Below, in pieces: positions 42,841 through 52,894 of a DNA stretch of 64,000 nucleotides. This DNA is from Oncomelania hupensis (lineage: Eukaryota > Mollusca > Gastropoda > Littorinimorpha > Pomatiopsidae), in NCBI GenBank assembly GCA_036898135.1, contig CM072511.1, positions 81,859,699 to 81,923,698 on the forward strand, in the 5' to 3' direction. Each line of letters begins with the position of its first letter. The stretch's first letter is position 1. The position numbers were made by a program, and so were the translations under genes. Under the pieces are notes generated by a model. The model had not been told where the DNA came from, did not search any database, and saw nothing but the letters and a program-made list of their open reading frames with translations.

Positions 42841-43112
42841 AGGTGCAGAACAGTCAAGAACTTTCCAGAAAAGCATCGATGGCCGACTTCTGGCAGGAAG
42901 GGACTGAACTGAATCTAAAAGGCAAACAGCTGACCGAGTACGTCAAGTCCCCAGAAAGAATATTGCGAGAAAAAAGAGAGCAACAGCGATGGCGTGAAGA
43001 AAGAGAATTAGAAGAACATCGTCGCTGAGAAGAAATAGAATTAGAACGGAAGCGTCTAGAGAGTGAAGAACAACGTCGGCGTGAAGAAAGAGAAAGTGGA
43101 AAAAGCGATTGA
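42841..43112 (+). mobile_element. LTR-retrotransposon gag N-terminus relic
   Basis: SMADFWQEGTELNLKGKQLT, EYVKSPERILREKREQQRWR and, after an in-frame TGA at 43026, EEIELERKRLESEEQRRREE. A short helical head (..F...G..L.L.G..L..YV) followed by a long Glu/Arg coiled coil is typical of the start of invertebrate Ty3/gypsy-like gag proteins. The rest of the element is absent. Confidence 0.6.
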
Positions 43113-43500
43113 GCGATTGTATGCAGTAGTTGATGTACGCTGAATAAAGTTGGAAAACTTAATACGACGACTCCTGCCTTGTTGCTGAGTGAACAGGTTG
43201 CATGGATAAACGAACCCGAGTTACACTTATCAGGGTTCAAGCATTGGGGCTGAATCAACTATACTGATAAAAACCAACAAGTTAGTGTAACAAATTTGTA
43301 ATCAGAAAACCCATCTCCAGGCTTAACTTTAGCGAGACAATAATTATATACCAAATGCCAAACAAAACCAATTATAGCACAATTGAACAAATCGCTCACA
43401 CCTGATAATTTAGGATACATTAAAAACTAATAACTGAAATAAATGCAATATTGTTGAAGATGTCTTGAACAATGAAACATAATGACCCATAATACTGACT
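43113..43500. other. intergenic, no feature
   Basis: AT-rich, nothing supported. Confidence 0.4.
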
Positions 43501-43504
43501 ATAT

Positions 43505-43682
43505 GTGTATGAACGTGTGTGTATGTGTGCGTGTGCATATATGTGTGTGTGCATATATGTGTGTGTGCATATATGTGTGTGCATGTATATGCGTGTGTTT
43601 ATGCTTGTGCATGTATATGCGTGTGTTTGTGCTTGTGCATGTATATGCATGTGTTTGTGCTTGTGCATGTTTGTGTGTGTAA
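43505..43682. repeat. TG/GCATATA minisatellite
   Basis: Repeating GTGTGTGCATATAT and CATGTATATGCGTGTGTTTG units over about 178 bp. Open frames across it are artefacts. Confidence 0.9.
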
Positions 43683-44416
43683 AGAAATCTAAAGTACTTT
43701 ACCATCATAACAGTAATGGATATTATGGTAACATCGGAGTGAGTTATTTAGAGAACAACAAAATGGATAATTGCACTTTTTGGCTGATGCCAATCTTCAC
43801 TAAAAAAACACCACACACACAAAATGTGTAATGCATAAATACATTGTTAAAGGGAGATAATGATAATAAAATCCATGCGCTGTGATCTTTGATAAGTGTG
43901 GTGCATTTAACATTTGTCCTAATTTGAATCTGAAGCCAAAGGAAAACGCAAACTAATGATTACAACACCAACGATTTTTCATATACAGTGAGCTGACGTT
44001 GAAAGTATTTATCAAGGGCACTCTATCTTTGCTGAACACTAACATGTATCTAAATATGTATTTATTTCTTATTTATAATTTCTAAACACGTAATGCAAAT
44101 ACTTTTTTCAATTCTGTCCAATGCAAAACTAATGTTCCCGATTTATTGATCTAATCTTCGAAAATACTTTTAAAAAATAAATAATTGTCTTTACGTTGGC
44201 TGGAGAAGATGTATTATTTAATAGTGATTATTAGTGGCAGAAGCTGTTGGGTCAGGAGATTAAGGGAGGCAATTGAGATTTTCAACAAAAAGCGAGTTCA
44301 GAGAAAGAAAAATTGCGCGTACATGATATACATAAACAGCATACAGACTTTGCACTCTAGGTCCAAATGGGTTCACGTTAACTTAAAATTGGGAGGTGGC
44401 TGGGTGCATAGTGCAT
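43683..44416. other. 3' flank of the EF-hand exons (minus sense)
   Basis: AT-rich sequence downstream of the EF-hand stop codon on the minus strand. It probably contains its 3' untranslated region. No polyadenylation signal chosen. Confidence 0.4.
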
Positions 44417-44621
44417 TTAGACATGGATGCAGGCGTCGATGAACTCCTGGAAGTTGATCTTGTTGTCGTTGTTCTTGTCGGCGTCTTTCAGGATGCTGTT
44501 GATTTCGGCATCGGTGTAGTCTTTCCCAGTCATGCTCAGCAGTTTCTTCAGCTCGTCCCTTTGGAGAAAGCCGTCGTTGCTGGTGTCCAGTTGTTTGAAC
44601 AGAGCCTCCACTTTGTTCATG
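44417..44621 (-). CDS. EF-hand calcium-binding protein, last coding exon (EF-hands 3 and 4)
   Basis: Acceptor ATATTTCAACAG precedes 44621. The first base completes the Phe codon of the previous exon, giving IIEFMNKVEALFKQ across the junction. EF-hand 3 loop D-T-S-N-D-G-F-L-Q-R-D-E and EF-hand 4 loop D-K-N-N-D-N-K-I-N-F-Q-E are both complete calcium ligands. The protein ends FIDACIHV, stop TAA. The full four-hand protein would be about 142 residues, the size of calmodulin-like invertebrate sensors. It forms one gene with 45051-45139. Confidence 0.9.
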
Positions 44622-45050
44622 CTGTTGAAATATACGGGAGTATATAATATAATTATGTAGGTCTGTGTAATTTATAAGAATGTTAAGTACATTGATCTCT
44701 TTAGATATGAGAAAGAGTGTACTCAAATTCCGAGTTATACAAATTGTATAACTATATATGTAGGGGTGTCTGGAAAGTCATTTAAATAGTTTGTCATCTT
44801 GTTTTAGGACATGCTTCTGCTTCCTTTATTAATGTTAATGCGGCGTGGACCCTTCGACATCAAAGACTGCAGACAAAGACTGCAGCCTGGCCTTCGGAGA
44901 AAAATCAAATCTCTCAATCGACGGGCCAAGACAAGGCATTTATGACTGAAGCCATAAACGCTAATAGGATAATAATCTTTAAAGGCTTACTTTGACTCTG
45001 AGTATGAATAATATAGTTATGAGAAAGAATAAGCGTTACACAGTACTTAC
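44622..45050 (-). other. intron between EF-hand exons
   Basis: Donor GTAAGTACTG at 45050 downward and acceptor TTTCAACAG ending 44622. 429 bp, AT-rich, no other feature. Confidence 0.85.
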
Positions 45051-45139
45051 AACTCGATAATATTATCCAGGGCTTTACAGAATTCCTCAAACGTGATTCT
45101 TTTGTCACCCTTCGGCCCGTCGAAGTAGATAAACGTCTC
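45051..45139 (-). CDS. EF-hand calcium-binding protein, internal exon (EF-hand 2)
   Basis: Acceptor ATTTTGTGCAG before 45139, donor GAGTT|GTAAGTACT after 45051. 89 nt encoding ETFIYFDGPKGDKRITFEEF and CKALDNIIE. The EF-hand 2 loop (FDGPKGDKRITFEE) is non-canonical: extra residues and a Gly-Pro insertion suggest weak or no calcium binding. It starts in phase 0, exactly the phase at which the exon at 11848-11982 ends, but that exon is 33 kb downstream in minus-strand order. Confidence 0.87.
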
Positions 45140-45329
45140 CTGCACAAAATAAATAATGCAATTGCAATTAAATTAATAATAATAATAAAAGTAAAAAAGA
45201 TGTCCACATATATCATAAAAAAACACCTTCATGTGGCCGTGGAGTCAGTAAGTTATTCGAGTCAAGGAACCTCACCCACCTCCCACCCACCCATTCTTTA
45301 TCTCTCTCCCACCCCCACCCTTTTAAAAA
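45140..45329. other. upstream intron sequence of the EF-hand gene
   Basis: AT-rich. No first exon of this EF-hand gene was recognised here or further up to the window end. Confidence 0.4.
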
Positions 45330-45775
45330 AAATATTATTGAGGATCTTTATAGCGCACTTATCTCGCCGTATTTGAACCAGACTCTAGGCGCTGGCCGAT
45401 ACAGGATCTAACTCAAACCGCCCGAGAAGCCTACCCGCAGCCTTTGGGCGCATGGTCTGACGCCCGGACAACTGAGCACTATCCTGGCCAGCCAGGGATG
45501 GGGGAGAAGGACCAAGTGCATGCTGAGTGTGTTCTTGTTACCGGCACTCACCCGTCTAAGACATGAGCGTCAGGATCTTTAAAGCCCGTTATGATGGAAT
45601 GTATGCGACACACAGTCTAGACCTCGGTTTATACTCTCATCCGAAGGAGTAGGAAACGGGAGTAAAGTGTCTATCCCAGGGACACAGCACAATGGCCCGG
45701 ACAGGGCTCGAACCCGAGACCTTCAGATCCGCAAGCCAAAGCAATACCCCTTATCCACCGATGATTAGAGGGCCG
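45330..45775 (-). mobile_element. long tRNA-derived SINE, minus strand
   Basis: On the minus strand a tRNA-like head starts near 45770: box A-like TGGATAAGGGGTATTGC and box B GGTTCGAGCCC (near 45708). A body of about 350 bp follows, ending GTGCGCTATAAAGATCCTCA at about 45340-45360. It is long for a SINE, about 440 bp. Flanking duplication not identified. Confidence 0.75.
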
Positions 45776-46665
45776 CTATACATCATATCCATCCATACTC
45801 ATCATTCGAAAATACTCATGGGGTCAATTTTCTTGTTAATCGATATAACTGGATATCAATAGAGATACATCCCCCTCCCCCTCCACCCCGAACTTTCTTC
45901 CTCCTCTCCAGCCTTATATACAGATCAACATCTGAGCTGACACGCTATGCTTGCAACTATTGTAATCAATACAGTACAATGATAATTAAAGCGTTATGCG
46001 AGGCAAGAAAATATATTTTATTTTGAAACAACACGCGTGATGTGTTTTTGTGGTTTTTTTTTTTCAAGTAGTGTTACAGGTGTCCTTCATCGAACTCAGT
46101 ATTGTCAACAGAAAGAACGATAACCGATCGCAAATATTCAATTATCCTAGTTCATCATAATCAATCACACACAATTGTTTTTATTTGCCTTACCAACAGG
46201 TCGCAGTTCGATTTGTTCATATGCAATAGTGCAATAGTGCTGAATCACACGCGTTTACCTTTTTATTTATTACATAACCCGAGTAGGTGTGTACACCAAT
46301 AGTAATATGCCTAATACCATAATACAGTAGACCTATTTTGTTCTTGATACGTTAGAAACTAGTAACACTGGACGAAGCATGCTAGCATCATATATATAAA
46401 TTGTTTAATTTGGAGTGTTTTTATCTCCTTTACCCCGTTTACTCGTCGTCTAGTCAGTTAAATGCAATTCTTGTGTAATGTTGTATAATGTTTATTTTCA
46501 GTTCGTACAACATTACAAATGCTGCTAAATGAGAGCAAAGTTTAAGATGAAAATATTTCAACGAGAGTGTTTAATCAGAAAGATAACAACGGATTCTATA
46601 ACATAGTACACATGTGAATCAGGAAAGATTGAACAAGTTCGATACTTGTCAGCTCTTCTCCCCTT
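45776..46665. other. intergenic AT-rich, no feature
   Basis: No supported feature. The 66-codon frame at 46102 is not convincing. Confidence 0.4.
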
Positions 46666-48070
46666 CACGATAAGATAGATACGATAAGATAAGATAGGAT
46701 AAGATAAGATAAGATAAGATAAGATAAGATAAGATAAGATAACATAAGATAAGATAAGATAAGATAACAACATTATTTAACAAGGGTAAAAGAGTAAGAA
46801 TTGGATGTGCTTTTTTACATCTTGCCCTTGGGGCTTGTAACAATAACAATTAGTATAACAAAATAACTCAATAATAATAATAACACCATAATGTAACAAT
46901 ACAATCTAGATCTGTGTACACATAAACAAACATATACACATAAGCACGCAAAACGTATTTAAAGCAATCTAATGAATGTTATTAATGTAGAATTCCAATT
47001 ATGTAACTAAGTTTTAATGTGTTGCAATATGCGTTTTCTAAAGGATGGGTATTTAGTCACTGAACTGCGAAGAACGTCTAGAAAGTTATTCTATAAAGTG
47101 GAACCTGAATATGAAAGACTGGTTTTAAACAGATCAATTCTTGGAAAAAGAATATTGATTCTGGTTGAAAATCTGGCAGTTTTCCTAGTAAAAAGATACT
47201 AGAGATATGGTGGTGCTTTACCAGAAAGGATCACGTGCATGACAATTCCTTTATTAAATTTGTATCTTTTGGCAAGAGGTGATACATTGATATTTTCGTA
47301 ATCATTCGGAGAGATTTTGTTTTTCAGAATAACCATTTTAATTGCACGTCTATGAATCCTAACTAAAGGCTTCATGCCATTGTCAATGGCAGTGTCCCAA
47401 ATAGTGGAAAAATAATAAATGGCTGAATATGTCCCGAATAGAATAGTTTACGAGAATGCAAACGTTAAAAAAGTTTAATCCTTAATAATGGATAAGTCCT
47501 TCTAGAAATAGTTGTATTAACATTTAAAATAAGTTTCAACCAAGACAAATTATTGTCTAATGTCACGCCAAGAAATTTATGAAATTGCACTTTTTCAACT
47601 ATTTTGTTACAAAGTTTTAAGGAAGGGAGTTTCATAGAGGAACTTTGCCTTTTTTGTCTTGTTGTAATTAGCATGGATTTTGTTTTGTCAGGATTCAGTG
47701 TAATGTGATTAAATTCAGTCCATTCCTGTAGTTCATTTGCCCCTTTTCCAAAGAGGAGGCTAAATTACGCAGTTCTGCATTTGTGGAGTTTAATGTGATG
47801 TCATCAGCAAATAGTTCACACGAAGTAGAAATATGAAGGGGTAAATCATTAATAAAGAAAGAAAATAACAAAGGCCCTAATATTGATCCTTGAGGCACTC
47901 CAGCAGTAACGGTAATTGGAAAAAAAGTAACAGGAAAAAAAAGTCACGGAATAAAAGTCATAGAAAAAAAGTGACAGGAAAAAAAAGTCACATAACAAAA
48001 GAGCCCCCTCTCTCCTACTCTCTCATGTTATGGGTGTAGAAATGTTATCAAGCAGAACACAAACTCACAG

Positions 48071-48132
<62 letters not shown>

Positions 48133-48720
48133 TTCTCTCTCCCATTCTCTCAAGTTTTGGCTGTTGAAATGTTATTGTTGTTAGTTTGATTAAATTTCCA
48201 TTTTTTATAAAGAAATTATTGATTTTTAACTTTTACCTGTTGAAAATCCTATTGTTAATTGTCGTAGTATGAATATCATATACAGATTTAACTATTAATT
48301 TACTGTCCATGTCTTAAAAAGAAAGCAAAAACTGACTTTCATTTAAATCTTGTAAACCTTGTTAAATGGTTTTGATTTAAATGCCTTATTTAATATTACA
48401 GTAATAATCTTAAACATACTTTTTTTTAATAAAATCCTTCCTAAGTAATACAATTGGGTAAAAAATTCGTAGTTTTAAAAACATGATTTCCTAAATAAAT
48501 AGTTATTGACTTGAACTGGATTTGACTGATTGTGACTTTTTTTCCTGTGTCTTTTTTCCCTACTCAATTTTGTGACTTTTTTTCTGTGACTTCTTTTCCT
48601 GTGACTTTTTTTCCTACAATCGCAGTAACAGCTTCAAACTGTGAGTTTGGGTTATTTAGAAAAACGCACTGCCAGAAAGAATCGGATGATCAATCTGATC
48701 ACTGAATGGTATTCCCTTAT
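46666..48720 (-). mobile_element. CR1-like LINE, 5'-truncated and frame-broken, split by a DNA transposon
   Basis: The 3' end (minus) is a TTATC repeat tail at 46672-46770 preceded by a conserved leader (AAGCCCCAAGGGCAAGATG). Coding pieces: VQFHKFLGVTLDNNLSWL near 47580-47520, VPQGSILGPLLFSFFINDLP and SCELFADDITLN near 47895-47790, and after removal of the transposon at 47911-48621, QCVFLNNPNSQFEAVTAG upstream. The frame shifts within the palm (near 47750). The catalytic FADD is present but the gene is dead. Confidence 0.85.
47911..48621. mobile_element. 711-bp non-autonomous DNA transposon with subterminal repeats
   Basis: GCAGTAAC at 47903-47910 and 48622-48629 is an 8-bp target duplication. 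The ends are imperfect inverted repeats: GGTAATTGGAAAAAAAGTAA on the left and its counterpart GATTGTAGGAAAAAAAGTCA (read from the right end inward). Each end carries several tandem copies of a (G)GAAAAAAAGTCACA unit (47918-47993 and, inverted, 48530-48615). The centre has duplicated (CT)n-flanked segments. Excision in silico rejoins a LINE palm ORF without a frame change, which confirms the boundaries. No transposase; superfamily unclear. Confidence 0.85.
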
Positions 48721-48848
48721 AAGCACTCACTTTTTTTTTTAAATCACAGACTTTCACTAATTCACAATGTACAAAAAATAAGCTACAGTGAAATGCCACA
48801 AAATGAAATTATACAAGGTTGTCACAGACAGTACTGTTTACAAACCAC

Positions 48849-48850
<2 letters not shown>
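48721..48850. other. short spacer
   Basis: AT-rich sequence between two LINE fragments. Nothing supported. Confidence 0.4.

Positions 48851-48903
<53 letters not shown>
48851..48903. repeat. (GA)n microsatellite
   Basis: About 52 bp of GA repeats directly abutting the 3' tail of a minus-strand LINE. Confidence 0.95.
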
Positions 48904-48904
<1 letters not shown>

Positions 48905-49445
48905 CAGATTCAATTCAGATTCAGATTCAACAGTTTATTACAAGAAGAAAATGATTTTAGCATTAATTTGCTAATCTTACAATCAGTCCTTCTTTCAATC
49001 ACTCACACATTTACTTTAATCATTTATCCGCATTCATGCAAAGACAAACATTGATTTTAAATTAAAGGAATAAACAAGCTAACTTCGTAACAAGGAAACT
49101 AACAATACTAAATATAACACATTTAACTGGAACCATTTACTTTAATAAAGAGAGAGAGAGGCTTGACGGACTGAGTGGGAAGAGAGGGGGGGTGGGAATG
49201 AAAGAGGAAAATCAATTGATGCATGCTAGAATGTATGATTTTTGAAATTATTAAGAAATATGTTGTAAATCTTGTACTTGAAGCTGTTTAACGATGTGCA
49301 TTGTTTTAGTTCTAAAGAAAGAGTGTTCCATAACAGGGGGCCTTTAAAAGAGAAGCTAGATTTAAAAATGTCAATTCGTGGGTTTGGAAGTCGGTAGTTT
49401 TCTGAATGGTATTGTGTAGGAAATGACATTAGTTGATCACGTAAG
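48904..49445 (-). mobile_element. CR1/L2-like LINE 3' end
   Basis: Tail TCTGAATCTGAATTGAATCT on the minus strand at 48902-48925, 3' untranslated region, then the ORF2 C-terminus: YLRDQLMSFPTQYHSENYRL, PNPRIDIFKSSFSFKGPLLW, then LNSFKYKIYNIFLN. The copy is 5' truncated at about 49445, where a GA/GACA tract (49450-49530) begins. It is therefore bounded by GA-type repeats on both sides, like the LINE at 22048-27235. Confidence 0.8.
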
Positions 49446-49530
49446 TAAGAAGAGAGAGAGAGACAGACAGACAGACAGAGACAGACAGAGAGAGACAGGA
49501 AGACAGAGAGAGACAGAAAGACAGTCAGAG
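49446..49530. repeat. GA/GACA microsatellite
   Basis: AGAGAGAGAGACAGACAGAC-type repeats over about 80 bp. Confidence 0.92.
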
Positions 49531-49554
49531 CCAGAGCCGCAGACAACGAACGTA

Positions 49555-49930
49555 CGGGTAGCACATCTGATCCTGTTCTGCTGCGCCATGGCGTGCCCCA
49601 AGGGTCCGTATTGGGTCCTGTATTGTTTGTTTTATACACCTCGCCTCTCGCTGATGTCATGGCTGCCCACTCAGTTCTTCATCATTCCTATGCAGATGAT
49701 ACCCAGCTACAGAAGTCTGCCGATCCTAAAAGTTTTGACACTCTGGTGCGCTCAATGCAAGAATGTATCCTGGACGTTAAATCCTGGATGGCATTTAACA
49801 AGCTAAAACTAAATGACGAAAAAACGGAAGTCATGGTTGTCTCTTCTCCACGCATAGAGATAGGAAATATGAGAGAATACCGACATATGTTCAAAGAGTC
49901 GCTAAAGGCCTTTTTTATTACAATATAAGG
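49555..49930 (+). mobile_element. LINE reverse transcriptase palm fragment
   Basis: From about 49570: [20 protein letters not shown], then [16 protein letters not shown] with the catalytic YADD, then [20 protein letters not shown]. Homology breaks off at about 49865. It is a different family from the adjacent minus-strand LINE. An isolated palm piece with both ends missing. Confidence 0.85.
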
Positions 49931-50680
49931 CTGTTTTGATAACAAATAAATGCATGACAAAACACTTTGTAAATCTGTCATTTGCTAATAATTTTTATTT
50001 TATATATGCGTATTTATTGCGTCTTTAAGTTTGAATGAAATTTAAATTAAAATTCCTTTTTTTATACAACTGCAGAATTCTTTACCTGTTATTAGCTATA
50101 TAACGCAAATCCTTTGCCTGTGGTTTACTTTTGGTTTAAGCTGTAAAAAATCCCATTATAGCAGACGACCCATGTTTATTGCCACGTCATTGGCTCATAG
50201 CAACCTAACTGCACTCCCATTGTTAGTTACTTCTAAACAGAATCATGAATGCACGCTCATGCATATGCATTCACGCATGTTTGCATACGCATGCATATGC
50301 ATAAACACACACACATGCACACGCACACATGCATACGAACGCGCATGCATATGTTTTTTAAATTAAAACTTCTCTGTTTACTGTTTAGCATACGTCATAG
50401 GGTGTGTAGTTACAGCCCTAACGACTGTGCACCGCACCCAGCAAAGCGTTCATTACTGCTCAATGCTAGCTGTCGTGAAGACGCATTTCAGTGAACAGTC
50501 TGCTTTATACTTGGTTTGAGGAAATTCTTCTTTCAGCAATCATAAAGCTGTTACTCGACTGTTACCTCGTCTGTTACAGAATCAAAAGAAAATAATCTGT
50601 TAAAAACTGACTGAGCGTCAAGGAAGAAAGAAGTGAACAATTTTGTGATCATTCTGTGGAATATAGTGCTGTGTTTGTAA
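49931..50680. other. upstream region of the orphan gene
   Basis: AT-rich with an (ATGC/CA)-rich patch at 50250-50350 (GCATACGCATGCATATGC words). No promoter element could be assigned with confidence. Confidence 0.4.
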
Positions 50681-51379
50681 ATGGCGTCAAGCGTTCAACC
50701 AGTCTCGCCAGGTATGACTATGAGTCAAGAATCAGATATGTTGCAAGACTCTCAACCTTTGAGATCTTTTTCTGCAGAAGAACTCATCATTTTACAAAAA
50801 TACCAAAATTTATATGCCCAGATGAGTGAATATTTTTCTAAATTGCCCACAGAACCGAATTTGGAAAAACCCAAACGTCCAAAGGAAAGTTTGTCATTTT
50901 TGAACACCGAGTCTAATACGCTTACTGTGGGAAGCATGGATAAATTTCTTGAAGATAAATTGATTGAACCCAATGCTCCGTTACTTGCGGAAATGCCTGA
51001 TATTTCTCAAGCAGCCCAAGATCAAACTTTAGGCTATGAAGATATAACTGCCATTCTTGTCAAAAGGGCAGACAAATTTAGCAATGATCAGGCTGCTTTT
51101 GTTAGTGATTCATTATATTATGGGTTGTTGTTAGAGAGGGCGTTTTATTTTGTAAAGTCACAACGTACATTAAAGTGGGGTGACTATCTAGAACAAAACC
51201 TAAAAATTTCTCAAAGCTATGCCGGGAAATTACGCCACTTGGCTCATTATTTTGGTTGCTATCCTAAGTTTCACAGGTTAAATATTCCACTAAGAGAGCT
51301 CATAATCAAATCTAAAAAAATTATTCAGTTTATGACAGAAAATGAGGCATTTCGAGCAAAATGGCAGAGCTTAGAATAA
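50681..51379 (+). CDS. intronless 232-residue protein of unknown function
   Basis: ATG at 50681 in a reasonable context (GTAAATGGCG), stop TAA at 51377-51379. Residues 1-30 are Ser/Gln/Met-rich. Residues 31-60 are helical with hydrophobic heptads (AEELIILQKYQNLYAQMSEY). Residues 60-115 are Pro/Glu-rich linker. Residues about 118-230 look like a compact helical domain (DNQ-type: TAILVKRADKFSNDQAAFVS, YYGLLLERAFYFVK, WGDYLEQNLKISQSYAGKLR, YPKFHRLNIPLRELIIKSKK). No catalytic motif, signal peptide or membrane segment is evident. Intact and intronless, so it may be a mobile-element or viral accessory gene, perhaps related to the Maverick-type element 8 kb downstream, or a retrogene. I do not recognise the family. 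Confidence 0.65.
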   Translation: MASSVQPVSPGMTMSQESDMLQDSQPLRSFSAEELIILQKYQNLYAQMSEYFSKLPTEPNLEKPKRPKESLSFLNTESNTLTVGSMDKFLEDKLIEPNAPLLAEMPDISQAAQDQTLGYEDITAILVKRADKFSNDQAAFVSDSLYYGLLLERAFYFVKSQRTLKWGDYLEQNLKISQSYAGKLRHLAHYFGCYPKFHRLNIPLRELIIKSKKIIQFMTENEAFRAKWQSLE

Positions 51380-51478
51380 ATTCTGTAAAAACAGGGTGAA
51401 ACAGGTTAAAAACGGCAGCAAAAAAAACAAAACAAAGGAATCAACGTATTGATTACTAGACCCAAACCTGGCGAGACT

Positions 51479-51646
51479 GTAGAAGGGCATGGCCAAAAAC
51501 CAGGCCATATCGGAACGCGGGACGTTTTTTATTTTTAGCCAAAGACTCCACTGCATGACTCAGTAGAAGGGCATGGCCAAAAACCAGGCCATATCGGAAC
51601 GCGGGACGTTTTTTATTTTTAGCCAAAGACTCCACTGCATGACTCA
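51479..51646. repeat. 84-bp perfect tandem duplication
   Basis: GTAGAAGGGCATGGCC ... CTGCATGACTCA occurs at 51479-51562 and 51563-51646 with no difference seen. Each unit contains the hairpin ATGGCC-AAAAACCA-GGCCAT. Confidence 0.95.
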
Positions 51647-52159
51647 CACTTGTTCACGCTTGTCTTCACCTCGCTCGTCAACAACAAAGGGGTTGCCAAT
51701 GTGCGACTCCGCTATTGAACTAACACTCCTTACTTCCACTCCCCATCCCAATTGCATTCACAACAATTACTCAAACGCAACAAGCATGATGAGACTTTTT
51801 CCCTCCCTCCACCCTTAGACTCCCAAACCCCACCCCCTCACCCACCACCCCTCACCCACCACCCCTCACTCCCTCCCCATCACCCACCTCCCCATCACCC
51901 ATCCCCTCACACTCCCTCCCCATCACCCACTTTCCCCTCCCCCATCACCACCCCCCTCCCCCATTCACACATGTGCTTTTAACAATGGTGATGATCCTAA
52001 AGGGAGGTAATAACTATTATACATTCGCAAAAGTGAGAGTAGTTGTTGCTTCCCTTTGTCCATCTCTCTCTCTCTTACCCTTATTATTAAGTGTCTTTTA
52101 CATCAAGCCATTTGACTCTTTACCATCACCCAATAACATTAAGCCTTTCCCTCATCATT

Positions 52160-52194
<35 letters not shown>

Positions 52195-52244
52195 ATTATT
52201 ATTATTGGTTAATTAAACTCAAGGGGCGTGAAGGTGGTTGAGGT
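51647..52244. other. intergenic, C-rich and (CAT)n tracts
   Basis: A CCCACC/CTCCC-rich stretch runs from 51800 to 51965. (CAT)n is at 52156-52195 followed by (ATT)n. No gene seen. Confidence 0.5.
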
Positions 52245-52894
52245 TAAAGGTACTTAAGTGCCCCCACGGGCTCGGCTCCGCGCGCCGGGGGTGGACCCCA
52301 TGCCTCTCTCTGGCTGGGTGACAAAGTTGCCTACTCCTTTTTCTTCTCTTTTGTCTTGTTTCTGTCTTATTGGTCCTTTCACCTATATTCTCTTCACCCT
52401 TAAATTCTCCCAACATACTATGCAGTTTTGACTCCCTTTCTTCTGCCTTACCGGACTTTCCCTGTCTTCTTTTTCCCCATCACTCCTTCTTTTTCTACTC
52501 TTCGTTTTCTCTGTGGCCTTCTCTTGGCCCCCTGCGTTTGCCGTGCAGGGCAACCCGTGTCGGGGGAGAATGGGATCCTGGAGGTTGAGGTCCCTGAGGG
52601 ACTGCGGTCCCTCACACTAACACACCTCTTTGGCCCGGACTTCTCCTAGACGGGAGGCTGGCGTGGCCCGCGTCAGTCAAGCGGCTGGTCGTGTATTGCC
52701 CTAGCTCTGCTAGAAGGCTGCGGCTCATGGGTCAAACTTGAACAAAACCGTAGTGGCAGTGCGGGATTGTCTGGGTGTATATCCCCCCTGTAGCCCTGGT
52801 GCGCTCCCTTGCTGGATTTTCCGCTTGGACGCATCCCCTTGTTGGACTCCGTGGTGGGTGGGGAGCAGGGGGGATGAATTCATAAATTAATAAC

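Noticed and set aside
44396..44647. Plus-strand open frame of 83 codons
   Set aside because: It is the antisense shadow of the EF-hand exon, which has splice sites and calcium-binding loops.
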